Origin: Mediterranea sp. (in: CFB group bacteria)
GTDB lineage: Bacteria > Bacteroidota > Bacteroidia > Bacteroidales > Bacteroidaceae
Length of the DNA: 40,809 nt
Assembly (NCBI GenBank): GCA_031261785.1
Contig: JAISIZ010000074.1
Span: forward strand, 1-40,809
Direction: 5' to 3'
The notes below the pieces were generated by a model, which was not told the DNA's origin, made no database searches, and saw only the letters and a program-made list of their open reading frames with translations. Shown here in pieces: positions 26,941 to 38,239 of the stretch; the stretch's first letter is position 1, and the number at the start of each line of letters is the position of its first letter. Position numbers and translations under genes: made by a program.

Positions 26941-26971
26941 CAAATATAGCAAAAAAGAGAACCCCTACAAA
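26941..26971 (-). promoter_or_regulatory. Predicted promoter of the second PUL
   Basis: Minus strand: TTTG (26971-26968), 19 bases, TATATTTG (26948-26941), a full match to the Bacteroides -33/-7 consensus with standard spacing. A start near 26935 gives a leader of about 65 bases. The decamer GGCGCAAATA occurs at 26919-26928 and again at 26937-26946, overlapping the -7 element, and could be a direct-repeat operator. Confidence 0.75.
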
Positions 26972-27363
26972 TACCCTACACGGAAAATATTGTTGCCAGA
27001 CATGGGGCGTTTGGACCTGTTGCGCATGCCGTCGTCAAACGCTATTTCGGCATATACGTACGAGATGAATAAGCCAAACTTCCCGACTGGAATCTGAAGC
27101 GACTGAAGCCTCCGCGCGTCCTTCCCACCAAAAGCCGAACTGTTAAATACGCGCCATGGATTTCTTCGCCAGAATCTGAGATGTTAATTGGGGACACCAG
27201 TGAAAACCTGTGTTTATCCTGTGTCGTCTCCTCGTCAACCTCAAATGCGGTGTAGAGGGTGGCGACGTATGCTTGGGAGGCGTGAGTGAGGTAGCGCATC
27301 GCAAGACATCCTTGCGGGAGGCTATCCGTGCCGCGCGGATCCCGTGCGGCGCACGGGGAGTCA

Positions 27364-27609
27364 TCGCGGCAGCGCGAACCCTTCATGCGGCGTGCGCGGG
27401 CTTTTCGCGGCGGTGAGAACCATCCCTGTTCGCAGCATGGGCTTTTCGCGGCGGCGAGAAGTGGCCATGCCGTCAGCGCAAGGGGTTCGCGGCGGCGATA
27501 AACGTCCATGTTCGCTGCATGGGTGTTTCGCGGCGGCGCGTGGGTTCCGTGCCGCCGACGTGAGGTTTTCGCGGAGGCGCGAAAGGCTGCCGATTCCAGT
27601 GGCTCGCAA
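27364..27609. repeat. Degenerate tandem repeat, six units of exactly 41 bp
   Basis: TCGCGG begins units at 27364, 27405, 27446, 27487, 27528 and 27569, always 41 bases apart. Each unit has a conserved head (TCGCGGCGGCGAGAA), a more variable middle with a shared CATG...CGC...GC pattern, and a GGG(C/T)TTT-like tail. The units differ by substitutions without indels. Long frames cross it on both strands, but their protein translations merely follow the repeat. The neighbouring stretch 26972-27363 has no gene that I can support; it holds a GTGTTTATCCTGTGT-type dispersed motif near 27211. Confidence 0.75.
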
Positions 27610-27707
27610 GTGTAAAGGCTCATGCACAGAAATTCGTGGGCGAATCAGTCCAAAAGTCAACCAAATATGTGCGCCCGCATGGGGGATCGAAGCGAATACG
27701 AGGACAT

Positions 27708-27738
27708 GTAGAGACATGGTACGCCACGTCTCTTCTAC
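27708..27738. repeat. REP-like imperfect palindrome
   Basis: GTAGAGACATGGT is followed by ACGCCACGTCTCTTCTAC, an imperfect hairpin of the form GTAGAGAC...GTCTC..CTAC. Its left half (27711-27725) agrees at 12 of 15 bases with 12037-12051, inside the long inverted repeat, suggesting a dispersed family of palindromic elements. Confidence 0.5.
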
Positions 27739-27769
27739 GGCGAGCGGGCTAATCACTATCGAAGCGGCA

Positions 27770-27809
27770 AAAGGCCGGACGTACCTCGCGTGAGGTTCGC
27801 CCGGCCTTT
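27770..27809 (-). terminator. Terminator of the NigD-like gene
   Basis: AAAGGCCGG (27770-27778) pairs with CCGGCCTTT (27801-27809); an inner ACCTC/GAGGT stem lies between. On the minus strand the stem runs directly into TTTTGCC. It lies about 60 bases after the NigD-like stop codon. Confidence 0.75.
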
Positions 27810-27870
27810 CATTTACATAGTTAGAGGTCGGATTAGGTGGTCAATCGCAAGTTCGCGCTTGTTGTTTTGT

Positions 27871-28698
27871 TCATTCGAGCGAGGAAGGAGTGTGCACTTC
27901 CTTCGCCGCGTCGGGCACGCCGGCCGGATGGTTGAGGTCGAGCTTCACCACTACGCCCTCTCCGTTCTGCCTGGAGTGTATGGTGACCTTGAAGCCCTTG
28001 AACGCGGGGGCGTCGGCCGTGGTCACCACCGTGGGGTACACGTCTTCCAGGCTGAACGACACCTTTCCCCAGCCTTGATAGTTGGTCTCGTCCTTATACG
28101 TGTTGTAGCGCAGCTCCAGGTTCACGTATCCGTCCTGGTCGATCACCGGACTTGGCTCGGGCGTAGCCTCCGCCGTCCCTGTGGCGGGCGGGGCGACTTG
28201 GCCTCCTTCGTCGGTCCGCTTGTCCTGGACAAGGCTTATCAGATGCTTCTCGTTACGTGGCAAGTTCTGCAGGAAGACGACGTTGAGGAATTTCCCTCCC
28301 AGCCACATATCTCCTTGGTAGATGGTGATGGGGTCGTTGCCGAACTTCAGCGAGTCCTCGCGGTTGGCCACCACTTCTACCTTCTTGGTCAGCAGTTTCT
28401 CTATGCCCTCCATCTTTACTTGTACCCCTTTCTGGGAGGTCATGTCGGCCAGCGGGTTGAAGAAGGCCGATACACGCTCACCGTCCACGGGCTTGTACCA
28501 AGGAATGGAGGTGGCCACGGGTTCTATCGTTCCCCACGTATCGCCTTCCAGGTAATACCCGCCGCTGCCAGTAGTCCGGACCGTCGCCCAATCCCAGCTG
28601 AAATCGCCGATGGAGTAGCCATCATCATCATTACACGATTGCAATGCCGACACGGCGGCCAGCACGCAAACACCTAAAATCAATTTAAACTTTCCCAT
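27871..28698 (-). CDS. NigD-like lipoprotein
   Basis: A 275-residue lipoprotein (LQSC; mature start CNDDDG is a strong acidic surface-export signal). The sequence fits the NigD-like family of Bacteroidales, with an N-terminal OB-like part and a C-terminal beta domain; a Pro/Ala/Glu linker (about 180-198) separates two halves. NigD was named from a bacteriocin locus of Prevotella nigrescens, but most members have no known job and nothing bacteriocin-like lies nearby. ATG at 28696-28698 (MGKFKLILG) is chosen over an upstream in-frame start at 28734 since it gives a standard signal peptide. It appears to be a single-gene unit with its own terminator; no exact consensus promoter was found upstream. 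Confidence 0.8.
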   Translation of the reverse strand: MGKFKLILGVCVLAAVSALQSCNDDDGYSIGDFSWDWATVRTTGSGGYYLEGDTWGTIEPVATSIPWYKPVDGERVSAFFNPLADMTSQKGVQVKMEGIEKLLTKKVEVVANREDSLKFGNDPITIYQGDMWLGGKFLNVVFLQNLPRNEKHLISLVQDKRTDEGGQVAPPATGTAEATPEPSPVIDQDGYVNLELRYNTYKDETNYQGWGKVSFSLEDVYPTVVTTADAPAFKGFKVTIHSRQNGEGVVVKLDLNHPAGVPDAAKEVHTPSSLE

Positions 28699-28882
28699 AG
28701 ATAGTCCTTTTTTTATAGTTTGCCCTTTAAACAAAAAAATCGGCCTTGTATTGCTCCAACTTCACATTTATTTAGGAAAAGAAGCTATCGTTCAGCATGA
28801 ACATCTCGAGAAAGTACCTCCTTCCCGCCACCTCGCGGGCTGAGATAGATCGTCCGTAAGGTTCATCTACCCCCTATTTTGT

Positions 28883-30163
28883 CTAATCCTTCAGGCAAGC
28901 GATGGGTACTACGAGCACTCCGTCTTTTGGCCGACGATAGGCGTAATCGCCCACTCCGGTCAGGACCATGAGGAAAGCGGGTGCCCTCATTCGCCGTGTG
29001 TCTATCTTGCAGGCAAGTTCCTTGAGGGTAGCGGCTCCTTCGTCTACCAGCTTACTGCCGCCGAGCTTGATTTCGACAAGTCCGTAGGAGCCGTTTCGCA
29101 GATGCACGACGGAATCACATTCAAGCCCGTTCTTGTCCCGGTAGTGATATACCGTCCCGTCAAGGGCATCGGCATATACACGAAGATCCCTGACGCAGAG
29201 CGTTTCTAAAAGAAGACCGAAAGTCTTCAGGTCATTGATTAAATCGTCGGGACTCAATCGCAGTGCCGCCGTGGCGATAGACGGGTCGGTGAAGTAGCGT
29301 GTGTCTGAGGTGCGGATAGCTGTCTTGCTACGTAGATTGGGGTTCCATGCGAGGCTGTCGTCTATGACGAATATCTTCTTTAGGGCTTTGATGTAGGAAT
29401 AGATGGTATTCTCGCTCAGAGTCCCGCTTTCATGGGTGCGCAAGTCGGCCAGTATGGTGTTCACACTTGCTTGCGTCCCTTGATTCCTGGCGTATGAACG
29501 CATGATACGTCGGCACAACTCCGTGTCACGTTCTACATTGTCGACTCGTGAAATATCGAATCTCACCACCGCTTCGTGGTATTCAATGGCTTGTGCCAAT
29601 GATGCCTTGATGCTGCTTTTCGTCGTAGCTTTAGGCCATCCCCCTCGGCAAGTGAGATATGCCAATCGTTCAATGTCCACGTGGCTTTCGCCATCAATTT
29701 TTTCGGGCGACTTGAAAAGCTCACTCAAGCTCACATCCCCGGTCGAGTCCCCCGATTCCCAAAGGCTCATGGTTCGCAAGCGCAGCCATGCCATGCGACC
29801 GGTTCCGGTATGAAATATATCTTCCGTGGGGGGAGGTACAGCCGATCCGGTGAGGATAAACTGCCCGTCATCGCCACGCTTGTCCACTTCATTGCGCACG
29901 GCATCCCAGAACTGAGGGGCGATCTGCCATTCGTCTATCAATCGAGGTGCCTCGCCTTGAAGCAAACGTTTGATGTTTGTCCTTGCCATAGCCAGATTTT
30001 GTTCCTTAGTGTCAGGGTCGGCCATATAGAGCGCACTTTTCGCATGCTGGCTCGCCAAAGTTGTTTTCCCACAATACTTCGGACCCTCTACCAGCACGGC
30101 ACCCATCGCTTCCAATTTATCCTCCAGGATTTGGTCTGCTATTCGTTTCTTATAACCTGTCAT
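28883..30163 (-). CDS. AAA-type ATPase with DUF4143 domain
   Basis: A 426-residue P-loop protein of the AAA_14/DUF4143 group. Walker A is GPKYCGKTT (27-35), the Walker B-like segment RLIDEWQ (74-80), followed by FILTGSA (102-108), all typical. The C-terminal DUF4143 half contains GLECDSVV and GLVEIKLGG, resembling a PD-(D/E)XK nuclease core (D...ExK). Role in the cell is unknown for the family. I prefer the ATG at 30161-30163 (MTGYKKRI), because the predicted promoter would start transcription near 30182, leaving almost no leader for the earlier ATG at 30178. It is transcribed alone. Codon use looks less GC-rich than in the starch operon, compatible with lateral gain. Confidence 0.88.
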   Translation of the reverse strand: MTGYKKRIADQILEDKLEAMGAVLVEGPKYCGKTTLASQHAKSALYMADPDTKEQNLAMARTNIKRLLQGEAPRLIDEWQIAPQFWDAVRNEVDKRGDDGQFILTGSAVPPPTEDIFHTGTGRMAWLRLRTMSLWESGDSTGDVSLSELFKSPEKIDGESHVDIERLAYLTCRGGWPKATTKSSIKASLAQAIEYHEAVVRFDISRVDNVERDTELCRRIMRSYARNQGTQASVNTILADLRTHESGTLSENTIYSYIKALKKIFVIDDSLAWNPNLRSKTAIRTSDTRYFTDPSIATAALRLSPDDLINDLKTFGLLLETLCVRDLRVYADALDGTVYHYRDKNGLECDSVVHLRNGSYGLVEIKLGGSKLVDEGAATLKELACKIDTRRMRAPAFLMVLTGVGDYAYRRPKDGVLVVPIACLKD

Positions 30164-30188
30164 CATACATATATCCATTTTTAGACAA

Positions 30189-30218
30189 CAAAGTTAGGCT
30201 ATTAATTTGAATCGCAAC
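30189..30218 (-). promoter_or_regulatory. Predicted promoter of the ATPase gene
   Basis: Minus strand: GTTG (30218-30215), 18 bases, TAACTTTG (30196-30189). The -7 element matches TAnnTTTG fully; the -33 box has one mismatch. Confidence 0.55.
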
Positions 30219-30258
30219 GCTATTTATTTAATAAATGTGTGGTTTCATTATTCATAAT

Positions 30259-30340
30259 GTGGCATTTGGCCGATTTTCGTTGTGGCACTTGGCTATTTTT
30301 TGTTGTGGCATTTGGCCGATTTTCGTTGTGGCACTTGGCG
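30259..30340. repeat. 23-bp tandem repeat, about 3.6 copies
   Basis: Units start at 30259, 30282, 30305 and 30328 with GTGGCAYTTGGC heads. Units 1 and 3 are identical (GTGGCATTTGGCCGATTTTC...), units 2 and 4 carry CACTTGGC, so the array also has a 46-bp higher order. It lies between the divergent ATPase and GH109 genes. The stretch 30341-30503 shows nothing further that I can support. Confidence 0.85.
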
Positions 30341-30503
30341 AGATGCTGAGAAAAGTGATGAAGTCAGGAGGACAGCATTTTAATGTATAGATGATCAAGG
30401 CCTATGAATGTATCGTCCTCTCCAGGAGCACGGATATACTCGGGAGAGTGGGCTTGATACTGTGAAAACTTCAAAAAACATACAGCTTTCAGCCCTTTTA
30501 TCA

Positions 30504-30525
30504 GCCAAATTGTACTACATTTGGC
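30504..30525 (+). promoter_or_regulatory. Predicted -7 element with overlapping operator-like inverted repeat (GH109 operon)
   Basis: TACATTTG (30516-30523) matches the -7 consensus; the -33 region is poor, which suits a promoter needing an activator. It is embedded in a perfect inverted repeat GCCAAAT (30504-30510), 8 bases, ATTTGGC (30519-30525). The half-site TTTGGC recurs in the tandem repeat upstream. Confidence 0.5.
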
Positions 30526-30586
30526 GCACGAATGAAAAACCAAAAATCTTTCATTTCATAAAAGGACCTTTTTTAAAAGTAAAGCA

Positions 30587-31996
30587 ATGAAGAAACTCCT
30601 ACTGACGTGCGCTATCGCCAGCTTGACGCTGCTGACGGCCACAAACTGCCTGGCACAAGGCCAAGCGGAAGTAAACTACTCTCCCATCAAGGTAGAAACG
30701 CCTGCCCGCCCGGCGGGACAGAAAGATGTCATCAACCTCGTCACCCCCAAACTCGATACCGTACGCGTGGGATTCATCGGGTTGGGCATGCGCGGACCTG
30801 GTGCCGTATCCCGCTGGACGAAGATTCCCGGAACGAAGATCGTCGCCCTGTGCGACTTGCGCCCCGAATGCGTGACACGGTCGCAGGCCATACTCAAGAA
30901 GGCCGGACTGCCCGCAGCCGCCGAGTACAGCGGAACAGAAGACGCATGGAAGAAGCTGTGCGAACGCAAGGACATTGACCTCGTCTACATCGCCACCGAC
31001 TGGAAGCACCACGCCGAGATGGGCGTGTACGCCATGGAACATGGCAAGCACGTGGCCATCGAAGTGCCGGCGGCCATGACACTCGACGAGATCTGGAAGC
31101 TCATCGACACCTCCGAGCGGACACGCATGCACTGCATGCAACTGGAAAACTGCGTGTACGACTTCTTCGAACTCACCTCGCTCAACATGGCACAGAAAGG
31201 GCTGTTCGGCGAAGTGCTGCACGTGGAAGGCTCGTACATCCACAACCTCGAAGACTTCTGGCGACAGTACTGGAACAACTGGCGCATGGACTATAACCGG
31301 AGCCACCGCGGCGACGTATACGCCACGCACGGCATCGGCCCGGCCTGCCAAGTACTCAACATCCACCGCGGCGACCGCATGAAGACGCTCGTATCCATGG
31401 ACACCAAGGCCGTGAACGGACCGGCTTTCATCAAGAAGACCACCGGCGAGGAGGTGAAGGACTTCCAGAACGGCGACCAGACCTCCACGCTCATCCGCAC
31501 GGAAAAGGGACGGACGATGCTCATACAGCACAACGTGATGACGCCACGCCCCTACAGCCGCATGTACCAAATCGTGGGAACGGACGGATACGCCAGCAAG
31601 TACCCTATCGAGGAATATTGCCTGCGACCCTCGCAAGTAGATCCCAACGAGATCCCCAACCACGAGAACCTCAACGCGCACGGCTCCGTGTCGCCCACAG
31701 TGAAGAAAGCGCTCATGGAGCAGTATAAGCACCCCATCACCAAGGAGCTGGAAGAGACGGCCAAGAAGGTGGGAGGACACGGCGGCATGGACTACATCAT
31801 GGACTACCGGTTGGTGTACTGCCTACGCAACGGACTGCCCCTCGACATGGACGTGTACGACCTGGCCGAGTGGTGCAGCATGGCCGAGCTGACACGCATC
31901 TCCATCCAACACGGCTCGGCTCCCGTGGAAGTGCCCGACTTCACCCGCGGACACTGGAACGACCAACAAGGCTTTCATCACGCTTTCGCGAAATGA
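30587..31996 (+). CDS. GH109 alpha-N-acetylgalactosaminidase-like Gfo/Idh/MocA protein
   Basis: A 469-residue secreted protein with a signal peptide (to about CLAQ, residue 24) and a Rossmann NAD-binding motif (VGFIGLGMRG, 61-70). The motif YATHGIGPACQVLNI with Y245 and H248 matches the catalytic Tyr-x-x-His of GH109 enzymes, which remove terminal alpha-GalNAc through an NAD-dependent elimination mechanism. Length and export fit that family better than a cytosolic sugar dehydrogenase. Expected substrate is alpha-GalNAc on host glycans (blood-group A or mucin-type). First gene of a three-gene plus-strand operon with a GH2 beta-galactosidase and a sugar kinase. Confidence 0.85.
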   Translation: MKKLLLTCAIASLTLLTATNCLAQGQAEVNYSPIKVETPARPAGQKDVINLVTPKLDTVRVGFIGLGMRGPGAVSRWTKIPGTKIVALCDLRPECVTRSQAILKKAGLPAAAEYSGTEDAWKKLCERKDIDLVYIATDWKHHAEMGVYAMEHGKHVAIEVPAAMTLDEIWKLIDTSERTRMHCMQLENCVYDFFELTSLNMAQKGLFGEVLHVEGSYIHNLEDFWRQYWNNWRMDYNRSHRGDVYATHGIGPACQVLNIHRGDRMKTLVSMDTKAVNGPAFIKKTTGEEVKDFQNGDQTSTLIRTEKGRTMLIQHNVMTPRPYSRMYQIVGTDGYASKYPIEEYCLRPSQVDPNEIPNHENLNAHGSVSPTVKKALMEQYKHPITKELEETAKKVGGHGGMDYIMDYRLVYCLRNGLPLDMDVYDLAEWCSMAELTRISIQHGSAPVEVPDFTRGHWNDQQGFHHAFAK

Positions 31997-32029
31997 CGCA
32001 ACCCATTGTTAAAGTCCTTAAGTAGAATA

Positions 32030-32062
32030 GTAGCCAAAGGGGGTCAACCCCCCTTTGGCTAC
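32030..32062 (+). other. Strong stem-loop between the GH109 and GH2 genes
   Basis: GTAGCCAAAGGGGG (32030-32043) pairs with CCCCCTTTGGCTAC (32049-32062). It ends 16 bases before the GH2 start codon and is followed by ATAGAATAAC, not a T run. It could protect the GH109 message or allow partial read-through. Confidence 0.65.
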
Positions 32063-32066
32063 ATAG

Positions 32067-35384
<3,318 letters not shown>

Positions 35385-35406
35385 AAAAAGACAAAGAGAC
35401 AGAGCA

Positions 35407-36492
35407 ATGAAAGACCTATCGACAATCATTTCAAAGTTCAACATCCAGGGGACGGTCGACACCGTCGCCCCCCTGGGTGCGGGGCTTATTAACGACACGT
35501 ACAAAGTGACCACCCGCGAAGCCGACACCCCCGACTACGTGCTGCAACGCATCAACCACGCCGTGTTCCAGAACGTGGACATGCTGCAATCCAACATCTC
35601 GGCCGTGACACGGCACATCCGCCAGAAACTCGTCGAGGCAGGCGAGACGGACGTCGACCGCAAGGTACTCACCTTCGTCGACACCGCCGAGGGTAAAGGA
35701 TACTGGTTCGACGGCGAGAACTACTGGCGCGTGTCGGTCTTCATTCCCCGCGCCACCACGTTCGAGAGCGTCACCCCCCTCTACTCCCGCTTCGCCGGAC
35801 AGGCGTTCGGCAACTTCCAGGCGATGCTGGCCGACCTGCCCGAGACGTTGGGTGAGACCATTCCCGACTTCCACAACATGGAGTTCCGCCTGCGCCAGCT
35901 ACGCGAGGCCGTAGCCGCCAACGCCGCCGGACGGGTGGAAGAGGTGCGCTACTTCATCGACGAGATTGAGCGCAGGGCCGACGAGATGTGCAAGGCCGAA
36001 CGGCTGCACCGCGAGGGCAAGCTACCCAAACGGGTATGCCACTGCGACACGAAGGTGAACAACATGATGTTCGACGAGGACGGCAAGGTGCTTTGCGTCA
36101 TCGACCTCGACACGGTGATGCCCAGCTACATCTTCTCCGACTACGGCGACTTCCTGCGCACCGGCGCCAACACCGGCGACGAGGACGACCGCGACCTCTC
36201 GCGCGTAAGCTTCGACATGGAGATTTTCCGCGCCTTCACCCAAGGGTACCTCGAGGGAGCGAAATCGTTCCTCATCCCCATCGAGATCGAGAACCTGCCT
36301 TATGCGGCAGCTCTCTTCCCCTACATGCAGTGCGTCCGCTTCCTGGCCGACTACATCAACGGCGACACGTACTACAAGATCCAGTACCCCGAACACAACC
36401 TTGTGCGCACCAAGGCACAGTTCAAGCTACTGCAAAGCGTGGAGGAACATACGCCCGCGATGAGGGAGTATATTGATGGATTGATCGGGTAG
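35407..36492 (+). CDS. APH-fold sugar kinase, N-acetylhexosamine 1-kinase-like
   Basis: A 361-residue cytosolic phosphotransferase of the aminoglycoside-phosphotransferase fold. The glycine-rich loop is LGAGLINDTYKV (23-34); the catalytic loop HCDTKVNN has base D214 and N218; IDLDT (232-236) supplies metal ligands. Length and motifs resemble bifidobacterial NahK (about 360 residues), which makes GlcNAc-1-P or GalNAc-1-P. Downstream of a GalNAc-releasing and a galactose-releasing enzyme, this job fits well: it would trap imported amino sugar. Antibiotic resistance is not implied. Exact sugar is inferred. Confidence 0.75.
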   Translation: MKDLSTIISKFNIQGTVDTVAPLGAGLINDTYKVTTREADTPDYVLQRINHAVFQNVDMLQSNISAVTRHIRQKLVEAGETDVDRKVLTFVDTAEGKGYWFDGENYWRVSVFIPRATTFESVTPLYSRFAGQAFGNFQAMLADLPETLGETIPDFHNMEFRLRQLREAVAANAAGRVEEVRYFIDEIERRADEMCKAERLHREGKLPKRVCHCDTKVNNMMFDEDGKVLCVIDLDTVMPSYIFSDYGDFLRTGANTGDEDDRDLSRVSFDMEIFRAFTQGYLEGAKSFLIPIEIENLPYAAALFPYMQCVRFLADYINGDTYYKIQYPEHNLVRTKAQFKLLQSVEEHTPAMREYIDGLIG

Positions 36493-36499
36493 AGCGTTT

Positions 36500-37153
36500 T
36501 TAGAATATGAATTCACCCCCCACCCAACGGTAAACCAACGGACGGCGGAGAAACGGTTTCAGTTTCTCCGCCGTTTCTGTCGACATATAGTCGGGTGTGG
36601 TGAGTGTCAGCGTAAGTTCGTCGTTCTCCGTATTGAGGTCGGCCCTTATCAGCAGCATGTCGGCCGAGCGGCGAGCCTCGTCGAAGGCGTAGAGATTGGT
36701 GGAATCCGCCGGAGTCAGGAAATCGTCCATCGCGGGAAGCGTGATGAATCGCGAGGCGGGAAGTGGTGTCCAGTCCGCCGCATAGAACCGAATGGAGCTG
36801 TCGCACGCCGGACCACAGGCGGTATTCACCACGCAGGCCACTCTTGCCGTGTCGTTGTCCAGGGGCAGCAGCTTCAGTTGCCACGATGTCTCGTCCGATA
36901 GCCGCACGCACACGTAGTCCTCGCCAAGAGCTGTCATCTCCGACGGACCGTTGAAGCGATTGGTCACTTGAGCCTTCATCTTGCTCTCCATGAAGTCCAC
37001 GCAATCCGCCCGATTCACCTTCGTGAGTGGCGGGCAAAGCGAATCGGGCATGTTGACGAACCACGTCTTGGCCTCCTGTGCCCATAGTGGAGCGCCGGGA
37101 AACAGGCTGCCCGCCACGAGGCAGGCGGCGGATAGGAATCTATATATTTTCAT
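36500..37153 (-). CDS. DUF3256 family secreted protein
   Basis: A 217-residue protein with a signal peptide (to LWAQ, about residue 26), matching the DUF3256 family of Bacteroidales (FVNMPDSLCPPLTKVNRADCVDFMES). Function unknown. The ATG at 37151-37153 begins 5 bases after the EamA stop codon, so translation of the two is probably coupled. It converges with the kinase gene, whose transcript apparently ends inside its 3' coding part (hairpin at 36542-36574). Confidence 0.85.
   Translation of the reverse strand: MKIYRFLSAACLVAGSLFPGAPLWAQEAKTWFVNMPDSLCPPLTKVNRADCVDFMESKMKAQVTNRFNGPSEMTALGEDYVCVRLSDETSWQLKLLPLDNDTARVACVVNTACGPACDSSIRFYAADWTPLPASRFITLPAMDDFLTPADSTNLYAFDEARRSADMLLIRADLNTENDELTLTLTTPDYMSTETAEKLKPFLRRPLVYRWVGGEFIF
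36542..36574 (+). terminator. Terminator of the GH109 operon, inside the DUF3256 coding region
   Basis: ACGGCGGAGAAAC (36542-36554) pairs perfectly with GTTTCTCCGCCGT (36562-36574) across a 7-base loop and is followed on the plus strand by TTCTGT. It lies 50 bases past the kinase stop, within the last 30 codons of the convergent DUF3256 gene. Confidence 0.65.
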
Positions 37154-37158
37154 CTTAC

Positions 37159-38061
37159 TCAACTTTTCGTCCCCAAATATAGGAATATCATTCCGATTAA
37201 CACCAGCAAAAGGTCGATTGCCTTGCTTTTTAAATTCTTTTCACGGAACAGGAGCGCGCCGAAGAGGAACGACACCACCACGCTACCCCGACGAATCATG
37301 GAGACGATGGAGATCATCGAGTCGTCGTAGCTCAGGGCGTAGAAGTAGGCGAAGTCCGCCGCCGAGAGGAAAAGGGAGATAAGGACAATGCTCCAGCGCC
37401 ACCGGAAAGGCGTGGTCGTCCGCCGCTTGGGCCACCACAACAGCAGCAGGATGGGGCACATGATGAACACTTGGTACATATTGTACCACGACTGCACCAG
37501 CATGGGGTTGAGGCGCGTCATCAGGTACTTGTCGTACAGCCCACTGATGGCTCCCGTCAGCGCCGCCAGCACGATGAAGTAGATCCAGCGATCGTGCTTG
37601 AAGTCGATGCCCTCCTTACGTCCCGAGCGGCTCAGCATCAGGAATGAAGCCACGGCCAGCAGCACGCCCACCCACTGGTATAGGTTAAGGCGCTCACCAA
37701 ACACCAGCATCGCGCCCACCAACACCATCACCGGACGGGTGGCGTTGATCGGCCCCACGATGGTGAGAGGCAGATGCTTCATGCCGAAATACCCAAACAC
37801 CCACGAAGTGAGCACGATGAACGACTTCACGATGATATATCCATGCGCCTCCCAGCCCGCCGCGGGAACATGGAAGACGCTGCCGTCCAACGCCCCCCGT
37901 CCGAAGGCTGAGAGCAGGATGAAAGGCAAAAATACGAGACTGGAGAAGAGCGTGTTGAGGAACAGCACCGGCAACACCGCGTTGTCCTTCAGCGATTCCT
38001 TCTTGAATACGTCATAAAATCCCAGCAGGGTAGCCGAGAGAAAAGCCAATAGTAACCACAT
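37159..38061 (-). CDS. EamA/DMT-superfamily transporter
   Basis: A 300-residue very hydrophobic protein with about ten membrane helices and the two-fold EamA repeat (for example GPINATRPVMVLVGAMLVFGE in the first half and IRRGSVVVSFLFGALLFREK in the second, both the conserved P/RxxxxVxxGxxxxxE pattern). It probably exports or exchanges a small metabolite across the inner membrane; the substrate cannot be read. It is followed 5 bases later by the DUF3256 gene. A leader segment upstream of it (38090-38161) is shared with truA. Confidence 0.85.
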   Translation of the reverse strand: MWLLLAFLSATLLGFYDVFKKESLKDNAVLPVLFLNTLFSSLVFLPFILLSAFGRGALDGSVFHVPAAGWEAHGYIIVKSFIVLTSWVFGYFGMKHLPLTIVGPINATRPVMVLVGAMLVFGERLNLYQWVGVLLAVASFLMLSRSGRKEGIDFKHDRWIYFIVLAALTGAISGLYDKYLMTRLNPMLVQSWYNMYQVFIMCPILLLLWWPKRRTTTPFRWRWSIVLISLFLSAADFAYFYALSYDDSMISIVSMIRRGSVVVSFLFGALLFREKNLKSKAIDLLLVLIGMIFLYLGTKS

Positions 38062-38089
38062 ACATTCCGCGCCTAAGTGGACGATTCGC

Positions 38090-38161
38090 CCTCCTTAGCA
38101 TTTTTTTGAGCGCGAAAGTACACAATTAAACGTGAAAGAAGAACAGCCGCGGCGGCAAAAA
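38090..38161 (-). repeat. Duplicated leader segment, copy upstream of the EamA gene
   Basis: About 46 of 54 aligned bases (38090-38144) equal 39798-39851 upstream of truA, with one single-base gap; both begin CCTCCTTA and share GCGCGAAAGTAC and CAATTAAACG. On the minus strand both carry GTACTTTCGCGC, a near match to the -7 element (TACTTTCG), and AAGGAGG. The minus-strand frame before the match reads FLPPRLFFFHV-stop, echoing the ECF sigma C-terminus [15 protein letters not shown]. Confidence 0.7.
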
Positions 38162-38183
38162 GCCAAAAGACTTTTCCGGTTCG

Positions 38184-38215
38184 CTTGCCTATATTCCCGG
38201 AATAGCCTATTTTTG
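38184..38215 (+). promoter_or_regulatory. Predicted promoter of the MNT/HEPN pair
   Basis: CTTG (38184-38187), 20 bases, TATTTTTG (38208-38215). The -7 box matches TAnnTTTG fully. A start near 38222 leaves an 18-base leader before ATG 38240. Confidence 0.65.
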
Positions 38216-38239
38216 TATCAACTATTAATTAATACGATT

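Noticed and set aside
27364..27609. CRISPR array with diverged spacers
   Set aside because: The variable middles are related to one another, the conserved parts are not exact, and no cas genes are near.
27042..27623. Open frames on both strands across the 41-bp degenerate array
   Set aside because: Their translations only reflect the nucleotide repeat, and no start context or family was recognised.
30408..30590. Small open frame of 60 codons before the GH109 gene
   Set aside because: It spans the predicted promoter and operator, has no signal or domain, and overlaps the GH109 start.
30587..31996. Ordinary cytosolic Gfo/Idh/MocA sugar dehydrogenase
   Set aside because: Signal peptide and the YATHG motif with downstream GPACQVLNI point to GH109.
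35407..36492. Aminoglycoside resistance gene
   Set aside because: Only the general fold is shared; length and operon context fit an N-acetylhexosamine kinase.
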